From Acidovorax sp. NO-1 (GTDB lineage: Bacteria > Pseudomonadota > Gammaproteobacteria > Burkholderiales > Burkholderiaceae_C): 64,000 bases of DNA. The position numbers and the translations under genes were made by a program. The stretch lies in assembly GCF_000238595.1 (NCBI RefSeq), contig NZ_AGTS01000105.1, positions 50,664-114,663 of the forward strand, given 5' to 3'. Within the stretch, counting starts at the first letter, position 1. The number at the start of each line of letters is the position of its first letter. This document shows positions 9,364 through 18,542 of this stretch, piece after piece. The notes under the pieces are model-generated. The model saw only the letters and a program-made list of their open reading frames with translations. It had not been told where the DNA came from and did not search any database.

Positions 9364-10560
9364 ATGAAGAAACAACTCAAAGTGCTGGCACTGATGCTGG
9401 GCGCAGCAGGTCTTGCCACTTCGGCCGTGCACGCGCAGGACAAGGTCAAGATCGGCTTCATCACCGACATGTCCAGTCTCTACTCCGACGTGGAGGGCAA
9501 GAACGGCGCACTGGCCATCCAGATGGCGATCGACGACTTTGGCGGCAAGGTGCTGGGCATGCCCATCGAGCTGCTCTCCGCAGACCACCAGAACAAGGCC
9601 GACATTGCAGCCTCCAAGGCCCGCGAATGGGTCGACACCCAAGGCGTGAACATGTTGTTCGGCGGCACCAACTCGGGTACGGCCCTGGCGATTGCCAAGG
9701 TCGCTGAAGAGAAGAAGCGCGTGTACTTCAACAACGGCGCCGGCAGCTCTGCACTGACCAACGATCAGTGCACGCCTTACACCGTGCACTACGCGTACGA
9801 CACCGTGGCGCTGGCCAAGGGCACGGGCTCGGCCATCGTGGATGGTGGCGGCAAGAGCTGGTATTTCCTCACCGCCGACTATGCCTTCGGTCATGCGCTG
9901 GAAGCCGACACCACCGCCGTGGTGAAGGCCAAGGGCGGCAACGTGGTGGGCGCCGTGCGCCACCCCCTGAACGCCTCTGACTTCTCGTCCTTCCTGCTGC
10001 AGGCACAAAACTCCAAGGCGCAGATCCTGGGCCTGGCCAACGCGGGCGGCGACACCATCAACGCCATCAAGGCCGCCAAGGAATTCGGCATTGGCAAGAA
10101 CATGAAGCTGGCCGGTCTGCTGATCTTCATCAGCGACATCCATAGCATGGGTCTGCGCAACACCGAAGGCCTTCAGTTCACCACCAGCTGGTACTGGGAT
10201 CTGAACGACGATACGCGCAAGTTTGCCAACCGCTACTTTGAAAAAACCAAGCGCATGCCCGGTGAGATCCAGGCAGCGGACTACTCTGCCACCATGACCT
10301 ACCTGAAGGCCGTGGAAGCAGCCAAGTCCACCGACGCCGACAAGGTGATGGCCGAGCTCAAGAAGATGAAGATCGATGACTTCTTCGGCAAGGGCCAGAT
10401 CCGCGCCGACGGCCGCTACGTGCATGACATGTACCTGATGGAAGTGAAGAAGCCTTCCGAATCCACCAAGCCGTGGGACTACTACAAGCTGGTCAAGAAG
10501 CTTCCTGGCGAATCGGTGTTCACCACCAAGGCCGAATCCAAGTGCCCGCTCTGGAAGTAA
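9364..10560 (+). CDS. ABC transporter substrate-binding protein (LivK/AmiC-like)
   Basis: Periplasmic receptor of the importer, 398 aa. The signal peptide is clear (MKK, hydrophobic core LALMLGAAGLATSAVHA, predicted cleavage before QDKV). The mature part is a type I periplasmic binding fold, beginning VKIGFITDMSSLYSDVEG and continuing with ADHQNKAD and GGTNSGTALA segments. An AGGAGA site precedes the ATG. The ligand cannot be fixed; this receptor branch binds branched-chain amino acids, amides, urea or aromatic compounds. It lies between the ATPase and permease genes of the same operon. Confidence 0.9.
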   Translation: MKKQLKVLALMLGAAGLATSAVHAQDKVKIGFITDMSSLYSDVEGKNGALAIQMAIDDFGGKVLGMPIELLSADHQNKADIAASKAREWVDTQGVNMLFGGTNSGTALAIAKVAEEKKRVYFNNGAGSSALTNDQCTPYTVHYAYDTVALAKGTGSAIVDGGGKSWYFLTADYAFGHALEADTTAVVKAKGGNVVGAVRHPLNASDFSSFLLQAQNSKAQILGLANAGGDTINAIKAAKEFGIGKNMKLAGLLIFISDIHSMGLRNTEGLQFTTSWYWDLNDDTRKFANRYFEKTKRMPGEIQAADYSATMTYLKAVEAAKSTDADKVMAELKKMKIDDFFGKGQIRADGRYVHDMYLMEVKKPSESTKPWDYYKLVKKLPGESVFTTKAESKCPLWK

Positions 10561-10660
10561 ATCCCTGAGAGGTTGCTGATGCGCCTGGCCGCCCTGCGGG
10601 TGTGCCAGGCACATTGACGACCTCTGCCTCGCAACTCACCATCACCTGCTGCTGCTTCCC

Positions 10661-11545
10661 ATGGAAATCTTTGGTGTCTCATTGCCCGGCCTGTTGAGCC
10701 AGCTCCTTTTGGGGCTGGTCAACGGATCGTTTTACGCAATCCTCAGCCTTGGGCTGGCCGTGATCTTTGGCCTGCTCAACGTCATCAACTTTGCGCACGG
10801 CGCGCTGTTCATGACAGGGGCCCTGATTACCTGGATGGCCATGAACTACTTTGGCATCAACTACTGGTTGATGCTGGTGTTGGCGCCGCTGGTGGTGGGG
10901 CTGTTCGGGGTCGTGATCGAGCGCCTGCTGCTGCGCTGGATCTACAAGCTTGACCACCTGTATGGCCTGTTGCTCACGCTGGGTCTCACCCTGCTGATCG
11001 AGGGCGTGTTCCGCTCGATCTACGGTGTCTCGGGCCTGGGCTACGACACGCCCGAGGCGCTGGAGGGCGCAACCAACCTGGGCTTCATGATCATGCCCAA
11101 CTACCGTGCCTGGGTGGTGGTGGCATCGGTGGTGGTGTGTCTGGCTACCTGGTATGTGATTGAAAAGACCAAGCTGGGTGCCTACCTGCGTGCCGGTACC
11201 GAGAACCCGCGCCTGGTGGAAGCATTCGGGATCAACGTTCCCGTCATGGTCACGTTGACCTACGCTTTTGGCGCTGGCCTGGCGGCATTTGCCGGGGTGC
11301 TGGCCGCACCGGTGTACCAGGTCTCGCCACTCATGGGCCAGAACCTGATCATCGTCGTGTTTGCTGTCGTGGTGATCGGCGGCATGGGTTCCATCATGGG
11401 CTCCATCCTCACCGGACTGGGCCTGGGTGTTGTAGAAGGTTTTACCAAAGTGTTTTATCCGGAAGCCTCTTCCACCGTGGTGTTCGTCATCATGGTCATC
11501 GTTCTCCTCATTCGCCCCGCCGGCCTGTTCGGCAAAGAAAAATAA
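10661..11545 (+). CDS. livH: Branched-chain amino acid-type ABC transporter permease (LivH-like)
   Basis: Integral membrane permease, 294 aa, with about eight hydrophobic segments. LivH landmarks are LINGSFYAILSLGLAVIFGLLNVINFAHGAL-like sequence at residues 15-48 and the C-terminal GGMGSIMGSILTGLGLGVVEG loop that contacts the ATPase. The 100-nt gap from the receptor gene is the largest in the operon and contains no gene. livM starts 12 nt after the stop. Confidence 0.92.
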   Translation: MEIFGVSLPGLLSQLLLGLVNGSFYAILSLGLAVIFGLLNVINFAHGALFMTGALITWMAMNYFGINYWLMLVLAPLVVGLFGVVIERLLLRWIYKLDHLYGLLLTLGLTLLIEGVFRSIYGVSGLGYDTPEALEGATNLGFMIMPNYRAWVVVASVVVCLATWYVIEKTKLGAYLRAGTENPRLVEAFGINVPVMVTLTYAFGAGLAAFAGVLAAPVYQVSPLMGQNLIIVVFAVVVIGGMGSIMGSILTGLGLGVVEGFTKVFYPEASSTVVFVIMVIVLLIRPAGLFGKEK

Positions 11546-11557
11546 GGAGCCACGAGA

Positions 11558-12556
11558 ATGAACGTCAAGAACACTGCCAACATTGGCTATGTCCTGCTGC
11601 TGCTTGCGCTGATTGCAGCTCCTTTTCTGGGCGCCTACCCCATCTTTGTCATGAAGCTGATGTGCTTTGCACTGTTTGCTTCAGCGTTCAACCTGCTGCT
11701 GGGCTACACGGGCATGCTGTCCTTCGGGCACGCCGCTTTCCTGGGCGGCTCGGCCTACATGACGGGCCACGCCCTCAAGGTGTGGGCGGTCACGCCGGAG
11801 ATCGGCCTTTTGCTGGGCACAGCGGGTGGCGCCGTGCTGGGCCTGATCGTCGGGTTCTTCGCCATCCGCCGCCAGGGCATTTACTCCACCATGATCACGC
11901 TGGCGCTGGCGCAGATGCTGTTCTTCGTGTGCCTGCAGGCGCCTTTCACGGGTGGCGAGGATGGCTTGCAGGGCGTACCTCGCGGCAAGCTCTTCGGGAT
12001 GATCGATCTGCAGAACGACCTGGTGATGTATTACGTGGTTCTGGCGGTTGTGGCGGGCGCTTTCATGCTGATTGTGCGCACCATCCATTCGCCTTTTGGC
12101 CAGGTGCTCAAGGGCATCAAGGAAAACGAGCCGCGCGCGATCTCGCTGGGGTATGACACCAACCGCTTCAAGCTGCTGGCGTTTGTGCTGTCAGCCGCGC
12201 TGGCGGGTCTGGCCGGCTCGCTCAAGACGCTGGTGCTGGGCTTTGCAACGCTGAGCGACGCCCACTGGACGGCGTCGGGCCATGTGGTGCTGATGACGCT
12301 GGTGGGTGGTCTGGGCACCTTGTCAGGTCCCATCGTGGGGTCGGCCGTGGTGGTGCTGCTGGAAAACAAGCTCGGTGAAATTGGTGGCTTCCTTGCCTCG
12401 GTCACCGGTGTGGAATGGTTCAACACCCTGGGTGAATCGGTCACCATGGTCACAGGCCTGATCTTTGTGATCTGTGTGCTGGCTTTCCGGCGCGGGATCA
12501 TGGGCGAGATCATTGCGTGGATGGCCCGCCGACGCGGTGCGGGCGCGAGTGCCTGA
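11558..12556 (+). CDS. livM: Branched-chain amino acid-type ABC transporter permease (LivM-like)
   Basis: Second permease subunit, 332 aa, with an N-terminal helix and the family core NLLLGYTGMLSFGHAAFLG. The ATPase-contact region reads IKENEPRAISLGYD, and GGLGTLSGPIVGSAVVVLLE follows near the C-terminus. An AAGGAGCC site lies 8 nt upstream of the ATG. It is the last gene of the operon; a short tandem repeat and a stem-loop follow. Confidence 0.92.
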   Translation: MNVKNTANIGYVLLLLALIAAPFLGAYPIFVMKLMCFALFASAFNLLLGYTGMLSFGHAAFLGGSAYMTGHALKVWAVTPEIGLLLGTAGGAVLGLIVGFFAIRRQGIYSTMITLALAQMLFFVCLQAPFTGGEDGLQGVPRGKLFGMIDLQNDLVMYYVVLAVVAGAFMLIVRTIHSPFGQVLKGIKENEPRAISLGYDTNRFKLLAFVLSAALAGLAGSLKTLVLGFATLSDAHWTASGHVVLMTLVGGLGTLSGPIVGSAVVVLLENKLGEIGGFLASVTGVEWFNTLGESVTMVTGLIFVICVLAFRRGIMGEIIAWMARRRGAGASA

Positions 12557-12587
12557 GCCTGAACGCCTGAACGCCTGAACGCGTTCA
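12557..12587 (+). repeat. Tandem octamer GCCTGAAC x3 running into a 12-bp palindrome
   Basis: Directly after the livM stop, GCCTGAAC occurs three times in tandem (12557-12580). It then runs into the perfect palindrome TGAACGCGTTCA (12576-12587). The repeat half-site TGAAC is also the palindrome half-site. Role unknown; replication slippage or a protein-binding site are both possible. Confidence 0.7.
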
Positions 12588-12625
12588 AGCGACCCCCGTC
12601 ACCTGAAGCGTTCAACCTCCCCCGC

Positions 12626-12658
12626 AACCGCTGCGGCCTTTACAGGCGCAGCGGTTTT
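12626..12658. terminator. Possible bidirectional terminator between livM and the AttH-like gene
   Basis: A 10-bp perfect stem (AACCGCTGCG 12626-12635, CGCAGCGGTT 12647-12656) with an 11-nt loop, ending in TTTT on the + strand. It lies between convergent genes and overlaps the stop of the minus-strand gene. The T-run is short, so the call is moderate. Confidence 0.5.
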
Positions 12659-13809
12659 GCGTATCCGGTCATTTCCAGATAACCCCGGCCCACGGATCTT
12701 CCGGTGCGGTCCGCAAGGTCCGACAGACCTTCCCAGTAAATCGCGCCGGTCGAGCCGTTGCTGTCCAACTCCTGGTTGTCCAGCACAGCGCTCACCTCGA
12801 AACTGCCCACGGGGGTTTGCACCCGCCACTGCACCGGGTACCGGGCACCACTGGCCGGGCTCACCCACACGCGCAGGGGCGTGAACGCCACGGCCTGCGC
12901 GTCGAATATCTGTGCGGGTTGGCCCGGCGCGCGAAACGACCCGCCAGCCCACAGCGCCGTGCCATCGGCCCGGCGCAGTCTGAAGGCGGTAAGCGCGCTG
13001 CCGTCGTGCAGGTTCATCCCAATCCAGTCCCAGCCCTGCGCGTCGGGGTGCATCAGCGCCTCGCTCCATTCGTGGTCCATCCAGGCGCGGCCGGTGGCTG
13101 GCATGACAGCCATCCGGCGCCCCGCCACCGTGAGGTGGCCTCCCACCTTCAGCTGGGGCTGGCTGTAGTAGTAGCTCGCCTGCTCAGCCTCAGGCCCCTT
13201 GCGCGACAAGCCTTGCTGCCCCTGCAGCAAGAGGGGTTGGGTACTGTCGAACACCAGGTCCATGTCAAACCCGCTGCCCGCAATATGGGCGGTGTAGCGG
13301 CTGGACTCCCGGTCCACTGTGCCGCTCTTGGCGTCACTGCGCTCCAGCGTCCAGTCCTGCAGCCGAATGCGGGTGTCGGCCTCGCTGGCCTGTGCCACGC
13401 CAAAGCCTGCACGGGCAATGCGCTGGTCGTGCAGCAGGCGCCGGCCCCGCACGTCGGTGATGGCTGCATGGGCAAACAGCAGCTGCTTGGCGGCAAACGC
13501 CGACCGCAGGCCCTGTGTGGCATCCACGCGCGAGCGAAAGAACGTCAACTGAAAACCCCAGGGCTGTCCGTCTGCCTGCACATGGCCCGTGATGTACCAC
13601 CACTCGGTGCGCAGCTCCGGGTGACTGCCGTGGTCGCGCGGAAAAGCGAGCGTGCGCGCGGGCAAGGCCACCGCAGCACCCGGCGCCCAACCGGCTGCCC
13701 CCACCAGCGCCATGCCCACTGGAATCTGCAGGGCCAGCCAATCGCGGCGTGTTCCCTTCGGCCCAAGCGGTGGTGCCATCGGTGCTGCTGGCCAAGTGGT
13801 GGACGGCAT
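12640..13809 (-). CDS. AttH/CrtC-like lipocalin-domain secreted protein
   Basis: 389-aa exported protein related to AttH and carotenoid 1,2-hydratase (CrtC), a two-lipocalin-domain family. The N-terminus carries a twin-arginine motif (TRRDWL) before a hydrophobic stretch and ALPA, suggesting Tat export. Landmarks are HPELRTEWWYITGH near residue 65, WMDHEWSEAL, WDWIGMNL, and GRGYLEMTGY at the end. AttH homologues usually sit beside an FtsX-like permease and a LolD-like ATPase. Both are present here at 15.7 and 19.0 kb but are separated by other genes. It starts 24 nt after the upstream PLP-enzyme gene, so those two are co-transcribed. Substrate unknown. Confidence 0.8.
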   Translation of the reverse strand: MPSTTWPAAPMAPPLGPKGTRRDWLALQIPVGMALVGAAGWAPGAAVALPARTLAFPRDHGSHPELRTEWWYITGHVQADGQPWGFQLTFFRSRVDATQGLRSAFAAKQLLFAHAAITDVRGRRLLHDQRIARAGFGVAQASEADTRIRLQDWTLERSDAKSGTVDRESSRYTAHIAGSGFDMDLVFDSTQPLLLQGQQGLSRKGPEAEQASYYYSQPQLKVGGHLTVAGRRMAVMPATGRAWMDHEWSEALMHPDAQGWDWIGMNLHDGSALTAFRLRRADGTALWAGGSFRAPGQPAQIFDAQAVAFTPLRVWVSPASGARYPVQWRVQTPVGSFEVSAVLDNQELDSNGSTGAIYWEGLSDLADRTGRSVGRGYLEMTGYAKPLRL

Positions 13810-13833
13810 GGTATGTGCGGCGCGCGTGGTTCA

Positions 13834-14889
13834 TCACCCCATCAGGGCGTCGATCTTCTGCTGCGCCGCTGAGCAATCGCCAAAACAACGCTCCACCCAG
13901 TCGGTGTCGAAATACGTGGGCAGATACCGCTCGCCCGCATCGCATAGCAGCGACAGGATTGAGCCGCGCTCGTCCCGCTCGCGCATCTCGCTGGCCAGCG
14001 TGAGCATGGCCACAAAGTTGGTGCCGGTGGATGGCCCCACGCGCCGCCCCAGCAGTTGCGACAGTGCCCGCATTGCCGCGACCGATTCCACATCCGGCAC
14101 CTCGACCATGCGGTCCACGAGCGTACGGATAAAGCTCGGCTCCACACGCGGGCGGCCGATGCCCTCGATGCGCGACCCCGGTGCCGTCAGCGCCGCATCG
14201 CCCGTGCGGTGGTAGGCGCTGAACACCGAACCCGCCGGGTCGGCCACACACACTTGCGTGGCGTGCCGCTGGTAGCGCACATAGCGCCCAATGGTGGCGC
14301 TGGTGCCGCCCGTGCCCGCGCCCACCACAATCCAGCGCGGCACAGGGTGCGGCTCGCGCAGCATTTGCGTGAACATGCTCTCGGCAATGTTGTTGTTGCC
14401 CCGCCAGTCGGTGGCGCGCTCGGCATACGTGAACTGGTCCATGTAGTGCCCGCCGGTATCGTGGGCAATGGCGCGCGCAGCGTCGTAAACCGCGCCTGCA
14501 CTGTCTACAAAGTGGCAACGCCCGCCATGGAACTCGATTTGCGCAATCTTTTCTGGCGACGTGGTGCGCGGCATCACCGCCACAAAAGGAAGCCCCAGCA
14601 GCCGCGCAAAGTAGGCCTCGCTCACTGCCGTGGACCCGCTGGAGGATTCAACAATGGTCGAGCCCTCATGCACCCAGCCATTGCACAGCGCGTACAAAAA
14701 CAGCGACCGCGCCAATCGGTGCTTAAGGCTGCCCGTGGGGTGGGTGGATTCGTCCTTGAGGTACAGGTCGATGCCGTGCTTGGAAAAGGCAGGCAGGCGC
14801 AGCGGGATAAGGTGGGTGTCAGCGCTGCGCTGGTAGTCGGCTTCGATGCGGGCGATGGCTTCGTGGGGCCAGGGGGAGGGGAGGGTCAT
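13834..14889 (-). CDS. PLP-dependent cysteine synthase family protein (Cds1-like lyase)
   Basis: 351-aa fold-type II PLP enzyme. The internal-aldimine Lys is visible in [11 protein letters not shown], with a substrate loop ESSSGSTA and a phosphate-binding loop [12 protein letters not shown]. The SLKHR context fits the branch that includes actinobacterial Cds1, a cysteine desulfhydrase, rather than CysK or CysM, so cysteine desulfuration is more likely than synthesis. That is inference from motifs. The frame is open 21 codons further upstream, but [15 protein letters not shown] is the conserved start. It forms a short operon with the AttH-like gene. Confidence 0.8.
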   Translation of the reverse strand: MTLPSPWPHEAIARIEADYQRSADTHLIPLRLPAFSKHGIDLYLKDESTHPTGSLKHRLARSLFLYALCNGWVHEGSTIVESSSGSTAVSEAYFARLLGLPFVAVMPRTTSPEKIAQIEFHGGRCHFVDSAGAVYDAARAIAHDTGGHYMDQFTYAERATDWRGNNNIAESMFTQMLREPHPVPRWIVVGAGTGGTSATIGRYVRYQRHATQVCVADPAGSVFSAYHRTGDAALTAPGSRIEGIGRPRVEPSFIRTLVDRMVEVPDVESVAAMRALSQLLGRRVGPSTGTNFVAMLTLASEMRERDERGSILSLLCDAGERYLPTYFDTDWVERCFGDCSAAQQKIDALMG

Positions 14890-15028
14890 GGGGAGAGGTC
14901 GAAATGCTAGGGACGGCTGATGGCGAAGACCGGCCGGTGACAAGTTGGACAAAGCGGATGCTCACCGTTCTGCATGATGCCTTCCGAATGTTGTCCGGTC
15001 GATGTTTGGGTTGCAGATTCGACTCAAC

Positions 15029-15427
15029 TCACAGGACAGTGTTCGCGAGAACAAGCAAAGCCCCAACCGTGACAAGCGAGAAGAGCCAAGCGGAACGATA
15101 AATGCGAAATGCGCTTTCCTCTAGTTGCTGTGACTGGCGAGATGGTTGCCAAGCCCGACTGAAGAGCGTCGGATGTATGAAGGCGAGCCCCGCAAGGAAG
15201 CGCTTGCCTTGAAGATACTCATGTTGCTCCGGGCAATGGGCCTTGAGGAAACCCATGAGGCGTCCGAACTCAAAGTGAAAGACATAGGAACTGCCCAGTC
15301 CAGTGACCAGAGCGAACCAGCCAAAACTCTCCGACAGCGGCATGCGCAACGAGGATAGAAGCCAGGCAGCAAGCGTCAGGATCCAAGTGATCCAGTAGTA
15401 CTTGGTGAACGACGGCTGAGTAGGCAT
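15029..15427 (-). CDS. Hypothetical small membrane protein
   Basis: 132-aa protein I do not recognise. It has an N-terminal hydrophobic pair (YYWITWILTLAAWLLSSL, FALVTGLGSSYVFHF), a charged middle (FLKAHCPEQHEYLQGKRFLAG) and a C-terminal helix (AWLFSLVTVGALLVLAN). The surrounding 700 bases look less GC-rich than the neighbours and hold no other gene, so this may be acquired DNA. The ATG at 15427 has no strong ribosome-binding site. The gene is plausible but unproven. Confidence 0.55.
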   Translation of the reverse strand: MPTQPSFTKYYWITWILTLAAWLLSSLRMPLSESFGWFALVTGLGSSYVFHFEFGRLMGFLKAHCPEQHEYLQGKRFLAGLAFIHPTLFSRAWQPSRQSQQLEESAFRIYRSAWLFSLVTVGALLVLANTVL

Positions 15428-15702
15428 TCAGAATATCTTACGTTGAAGACCGACGCAGTAACTACCGCGCAGCGGCCGCCTGCGGTTGAGTTCGTTCGGA
15501 CCGACCAGCTAGGCGATGTTCGGTTTGCCTCAGACCATACATTTCCATCGACGTAACATCCCAGGCCTCCCGAGGTGCTTCAGTACTCACAGGCCAGTTC
15601 TGGCTTTTGGGTCGATATCCGTCCCCAGCACATAAGCCGAAGACTCAGGACGCGGAACCTGCATAGCTGCGGCGTTCGCCGACTGCTACCCGTCACGCCT
15701 CG
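15428..15702. other. Gene-free stretch upstream of the orphan membrane-protein gene
   Basis: About 275 bases with no convincing gene. It contains the GC-rich imperfect palindrome CCGCGCAGCGGCCGCCTGCGG (15456-15485 region) and otherwise mixed-composition DNA. I looked for an integron attC site because the lone ORF next to it looks cassette-like. The core motifs do not match well enough to call one. Confidence 0.35.
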
Positions 15703-18384
15703 CTACCAATCCTCCTTCACCGCCATCACCGCATCCCGCCCCGCCGCCGCGCGCCCCGCCAGCCACGCGGTCACCGTCCCCGACACGATCACCGCCACGC
15801 ACAGCGCCAGCAGCCGCCAGCCGGGCACATTCAGATCCATCGTCCAGTGAAAACTCTGCGGGTTGACCACATGCACCAGCACCACCGATACCACCAAGCC
15901 CAACAGCACGCCAGCCATTGCGCCCACTGCCGTCCAGGCGGCGCCTTCGCCCGCCACTACGGCCAAAATCTGGCGGCGGGTGAGGCCCAGGTGGGCGAGC
16001 AGGCCGAACTCCTTGCGGCGCGCCAGTACCTGGGCGCTGAAGCTGGCGGCCACGCCGAACAGGCCGATGCCGATGGCCACGGCCTGCAGCCAGTAGGTGA
16101 CGGCAAAGCTGCGGTCAAAGATGCGCAGAGAGCGTTCGCGGATGGCGCCGGACGATGCGAATTCCACGAGCGCATCGTTGCTGCTACCACTTCTGCTGCC
16201 GCCATCGCTGGCACCTTGCGGTGTGTTGCTGCCTGATCGGCCCGCCTGCGTAGCGGCCAGTGCGCGTATCGACGCCTGCAGCGCGCCAATGTCTGCGCCC
16301 TCGCTGGGCCACAGCGCCAGGTCGCTGGTGCGGGCGTCGCCGGTCAGGCGCAGCCACACGGCGCGGTCCATCACGACGGCGCCTGTCTGGCGGGCATAGT
16401 CGCGCCACACGCCTGCTATGTAAAAGATAGCTGGCTGCGCTTTTCGATCAAGCGCTGGAGGCCTAAAAGACTCTGAAAGTGCGGGCCACTCCATGCCGGG
16501 GCGCAGGTCGTACAGGTCTACCACCGCCTCGCTGATGTACACGCCGGTGCGGCCTGCGGGCACGGGCAGGGCGTTGCCCACCAGGGGCAGGCTTTGCGCG
16601 GGGTCGTCGCCCAGCGGGCGGCTCAGCACCATGAGGGCGGGCAGGGTGGGCGAGAGCTGCAGCGGGCTGGCGCGAAGTGCGTGTACGCGATCCAGGCCCG
16701 GCAATTGGCCCACGGCTTCGGCAAATCCGGCGGGCAGCAATGCCGCGTCGGAGCCGCCCGCGCCGAGGGCCGAGCGCACATACAGCGGCGACGGCAGCAC
16801 GGCGTCCAGCCACTGGATGACGGAGCCGCGAAAGCTCGACACCATCACCGTCAGCGCCACCGCCAGACTGAGGCTGGCCACCACGCCGCCCACGGCAATG
16901 GCGGCGCTGCCGCGCATGCGCCGCGCTCGCTCCAGCGCCAGCAGCGGCAGCGCGTGGCGCGCCGCCAGCGGTTGCAGCCACGCCAGCAGTTTGGCCATGG
17001 CCCAGGGCAGCAAGGCGATACCGCCCACCAGCAGCATCCCGATGGCGACATAGGCCGCCAGGGGAATGCCGAACACGGGTGGCGCCAGGGTGAGCGCTGC
17101 GCCACCGACCACCAGCGTGATGCCCACCGTGCCCCTCTCCGCCTGGCTGGCTGCCGTGCCCAGGCCTTTCAGAGTCTGGGCGGGCGGCAGCAATTGCGCC
17201 GCGCGTGCGGGCCACCAGCCGCCGACCAGCGCAGCCGCCCCGCCCAAGGTGCCGTACACCAGCGCGGCCGGTGCGCTCCACTGCAGCGCGGGCTGCACGC
17301 CGGCAAAGTAGCCGCCGCCCAGGTCGCCGCCCAGCAACTGCAAGGCGGTGGCGGCCAGTGCGGTGCCCAGCGCAATGCCCAGTGCGCTGCCCACCAGCCC
17401 CAGCGCGGCCGATTCGGCCAGCACCAGCACCAGGCGCTGGCGCGGCGTGGCGCCCAGCACGGCCAGCAGGGCAAACTGCGGCCAGCGCTGCGCCACGCTG
17501 AGCGCCAGCACCGAGAACACCAGAAACGCCCCGGTAAAGAGCGCCACCAGCGCCAGCACCGTCAGGTTGACCCGGTAGGCGCGTGAGAGGTTGCTGATGC
17601 GCTGCGCCGCGTCGCCCGGGTGCGCCAGCACCACGTTGGCAGGCCAGTCAGGCTGCGCGCGCAGGGCGCGCTCCCACGCGGCGCGGTCGGTGCCGGGCAG
17701 CAGTTGCAGGTCGATGCGGCTGAGCTGGCCCGCGCGGCCAAACAGGTCCTGCGCGGCGCCGATGTCCATCACCGCCAGCGGTGCGCCCCCGGCCATCACC
17801 GTGCCAGCCACCTGCACGTTCAGCGGAGCCTGCAGGCCGGCGTACAGCATGATCTGCGGAAGCTGCGCGGGCGCGGCAGTGGACAGCCCCAGCGCCTGCA
17901 GCGCTGCGGTGTTGAGAAACACGGTGGCCGGCGCAAACATGGCAAAGCGGTCTGCCGTGTCCCACGCCCTTGGCATCAGCGCGGGGGCCATGGTGGGCAG
18001 CAGCAGGGCGTCGGCCCCCAGCACGCGCAGTGGTATGCGGGCCGGGCTCGCGGCAGTGGCGGTGGTGGTGGCATCACCCGCTTGCGCCAGGGTGGACAAC
18101 TCCAGCAACGGGCTGGCGCGGGCTACCTGCGGATCGGTGGCCAGGCGTTCGTACAGCGCCTCGGGCAGGGGGCCCTGCATGGCGCGCACCTCCAAGTCAG
18201 GTTGCCCGTTGACGGCGCGCACGGCCTGCGAGAACTCGTCTAGCGCCGACGCATTGATCACATGCACTGCAAAGGCCAGCGCCACGCCCAGCATCACCGC
18301 CGCCACCGCTGCCGCGCTGCGCCAGGGGTGGTGGCGCAGGTCTTGCCAGGAGAAGGTGCGAAGCAGCGCGAACATGGCCAGCAT
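15703..18384 (-). CDS. FtsX-like ABC transporter permease
   Basis: 893-aa integral membrane protein of the MacB/LolC/FtsX permease superfamily with duplicated FtsX domains. It has one N-terminal helix, a large periplasmic domain, clusters of three helices around residues 270-400 and 770-885, and further helices at 430-500. Proteins of this size usually pair with a LolD-like ATPase and an AttH protein, both encoded nearby on the same strand. A translated family A repeat (nt 16427-16462) contributes the segment RPPALDRKAQPAIFY at about residues 640-655. The start may be this ATG or the one three codons later. Confidence 0.85.
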   Translation of the reverse strand: MLAMFALLRTFSWQDLRHHPWRSAAAVAAVMLGVALAFAVHVINASALDEFSQAVRAVNGQPDLEVRAMQGPLPEALYERLATDPQVARASPLLELSTLAQAGDATTTATAASPARIPLRVLGADALLLPTMAPALMPRAWDTADRFAMFAPATVFLNTAALQALGLSTAAPAQLPQIMLYAGLQAPLNVQVAGTVMAGGAPLAVMDIGAAQDLFGRAGQLSRIDLQLLPGTDRAAWERALRAQPDWPANVVLAHPGDAAQRISNLSRAYRVNLTVLALVALFTGAFLVFSVLALSVAQRWPQFALLAVLGATPRQRLVLVLAESAALGLVGSALGIALGTALAATALQLLGGDLGGGYFAGVQPALQWSAPAALVYGTLGGAAALVGGWWPARAAQLLPPAQTLKGLGTAASQAERGTVGITLVVGGAALTLAPPVFGIPLAAYVAIGMLLVGGIALLPWAMAKLLAWLQPLAARHALPLLALERARRMRGSAAIAVGGVVASLSLAVALTVMVSSFRGSVIQWLDAVLPSPLYVRSALGAGGSDAALLPAGFAEAVGQLPGLDRVHALRASPLQLSPTLPALMVLSRPLGDDPAQSLPLVGNALPVPAGRTGVYISEAVVDLYDLRPGMEWPALSESFRPPALDRKAQPAIFYIAGVWRDYARQTGAVVMDRAVWLRLTGDARTSDLALWPSEGADIGALQASIRALAATQAGRSGSNTPQGASDGGSRSGSSNDALVEFASSGAIRERSLRIFDRSFAVTYWLQAVAIGIGLFGVAASFSAQVLARRKEFGLLAHLGLTRRQILAVVAGEGAAWTAVGAMAGVLLGLVVSVVLVHVVNPQSFHWTMDLNVPGWRLLALCVAVIVSGTVTAWLAGRAAAGRDAVMAVKEDW
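16427..16462 (-). repeat. Family A hairpin repeat, copy 2, inside the FtsX-like permease gene
   Basis: Same orientation as the gene. The minus strand reads GCCTCCAGCGCTT, a short loop, then AAGCGCAGCCAGCTAT. It is translated in frame without disrupting the gene, in a predicted periplasmic region. Confidence 0.85.
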
Positions 18385-18404
18385 TGTGGCCGCGCGTACG
18401 CGGT

Positions 18405-18433
18405 GCGGGGTTGTTGATGCACATCAACCCCGC
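18405..18433 (+). promoter_or_regulatory. Inverted repeat upstream of hsp20
   Basis: A perfect 9-bp inverted repeat, GCGGGGTTG (18405-18413) and CAACCCCGC (18425-18433), spaced 11 nt. It lies between the divergent FtsX-like permease and hsp20 genes, just upstream of the candidate hsp20 promoter. It could be an operator or a transcript hairpin. Confidence 0.4.
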
Positions 18434-18446
18434 GTTCCGGCGCCCC

Positions 18447-18475
18447 TTGAAGCCGGGCGGGGCGGTGCTTATCTT
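18447..18475 (+). promoter_or_regulatory. Candidate hsp20 promoter
   Basis: TTGAAG (18447-18452) and TATCTT (18470-18475) are spaced exactly 17 nt, a fair sigma-70-type match. The preceding CC makes CCCTTGAAG, which also resembles a heat-shock sigma-32 -35 element. No good CCCCAT-type -10 follows, so sigma-32 control is only a possibility. Confidence 0.4.
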
Positions 18476-18542
18476 GGAAGGAGGGCTGGCGCTCCTGTGC
18501 TGGCCCGGTGGTTTCAACCCCTATTTTTCAGGAGCTCACACC

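Noticed and set aside
9067..10614. Long open frames opposite the liv receptor gene and many other high-GC genes
   Set aside because: They mirror codon bias of the true strand, lack family motifs and overlap well-supported genes completely.
12640..13809. Carotenoid hydratase function for the AttH-like protein
   Set aside because: No carotenoid genes are nearby and the Tat-exported, ABC-associated branch fits better.
15428..15560. Possible integron attC site upstream of the orphan ORF
   Set aside because: A palindromic GC core and a CAACGTAAGAT end are suggestive, but the paired core motifs (RYYYAAC and GTTRRRY) are not both present.
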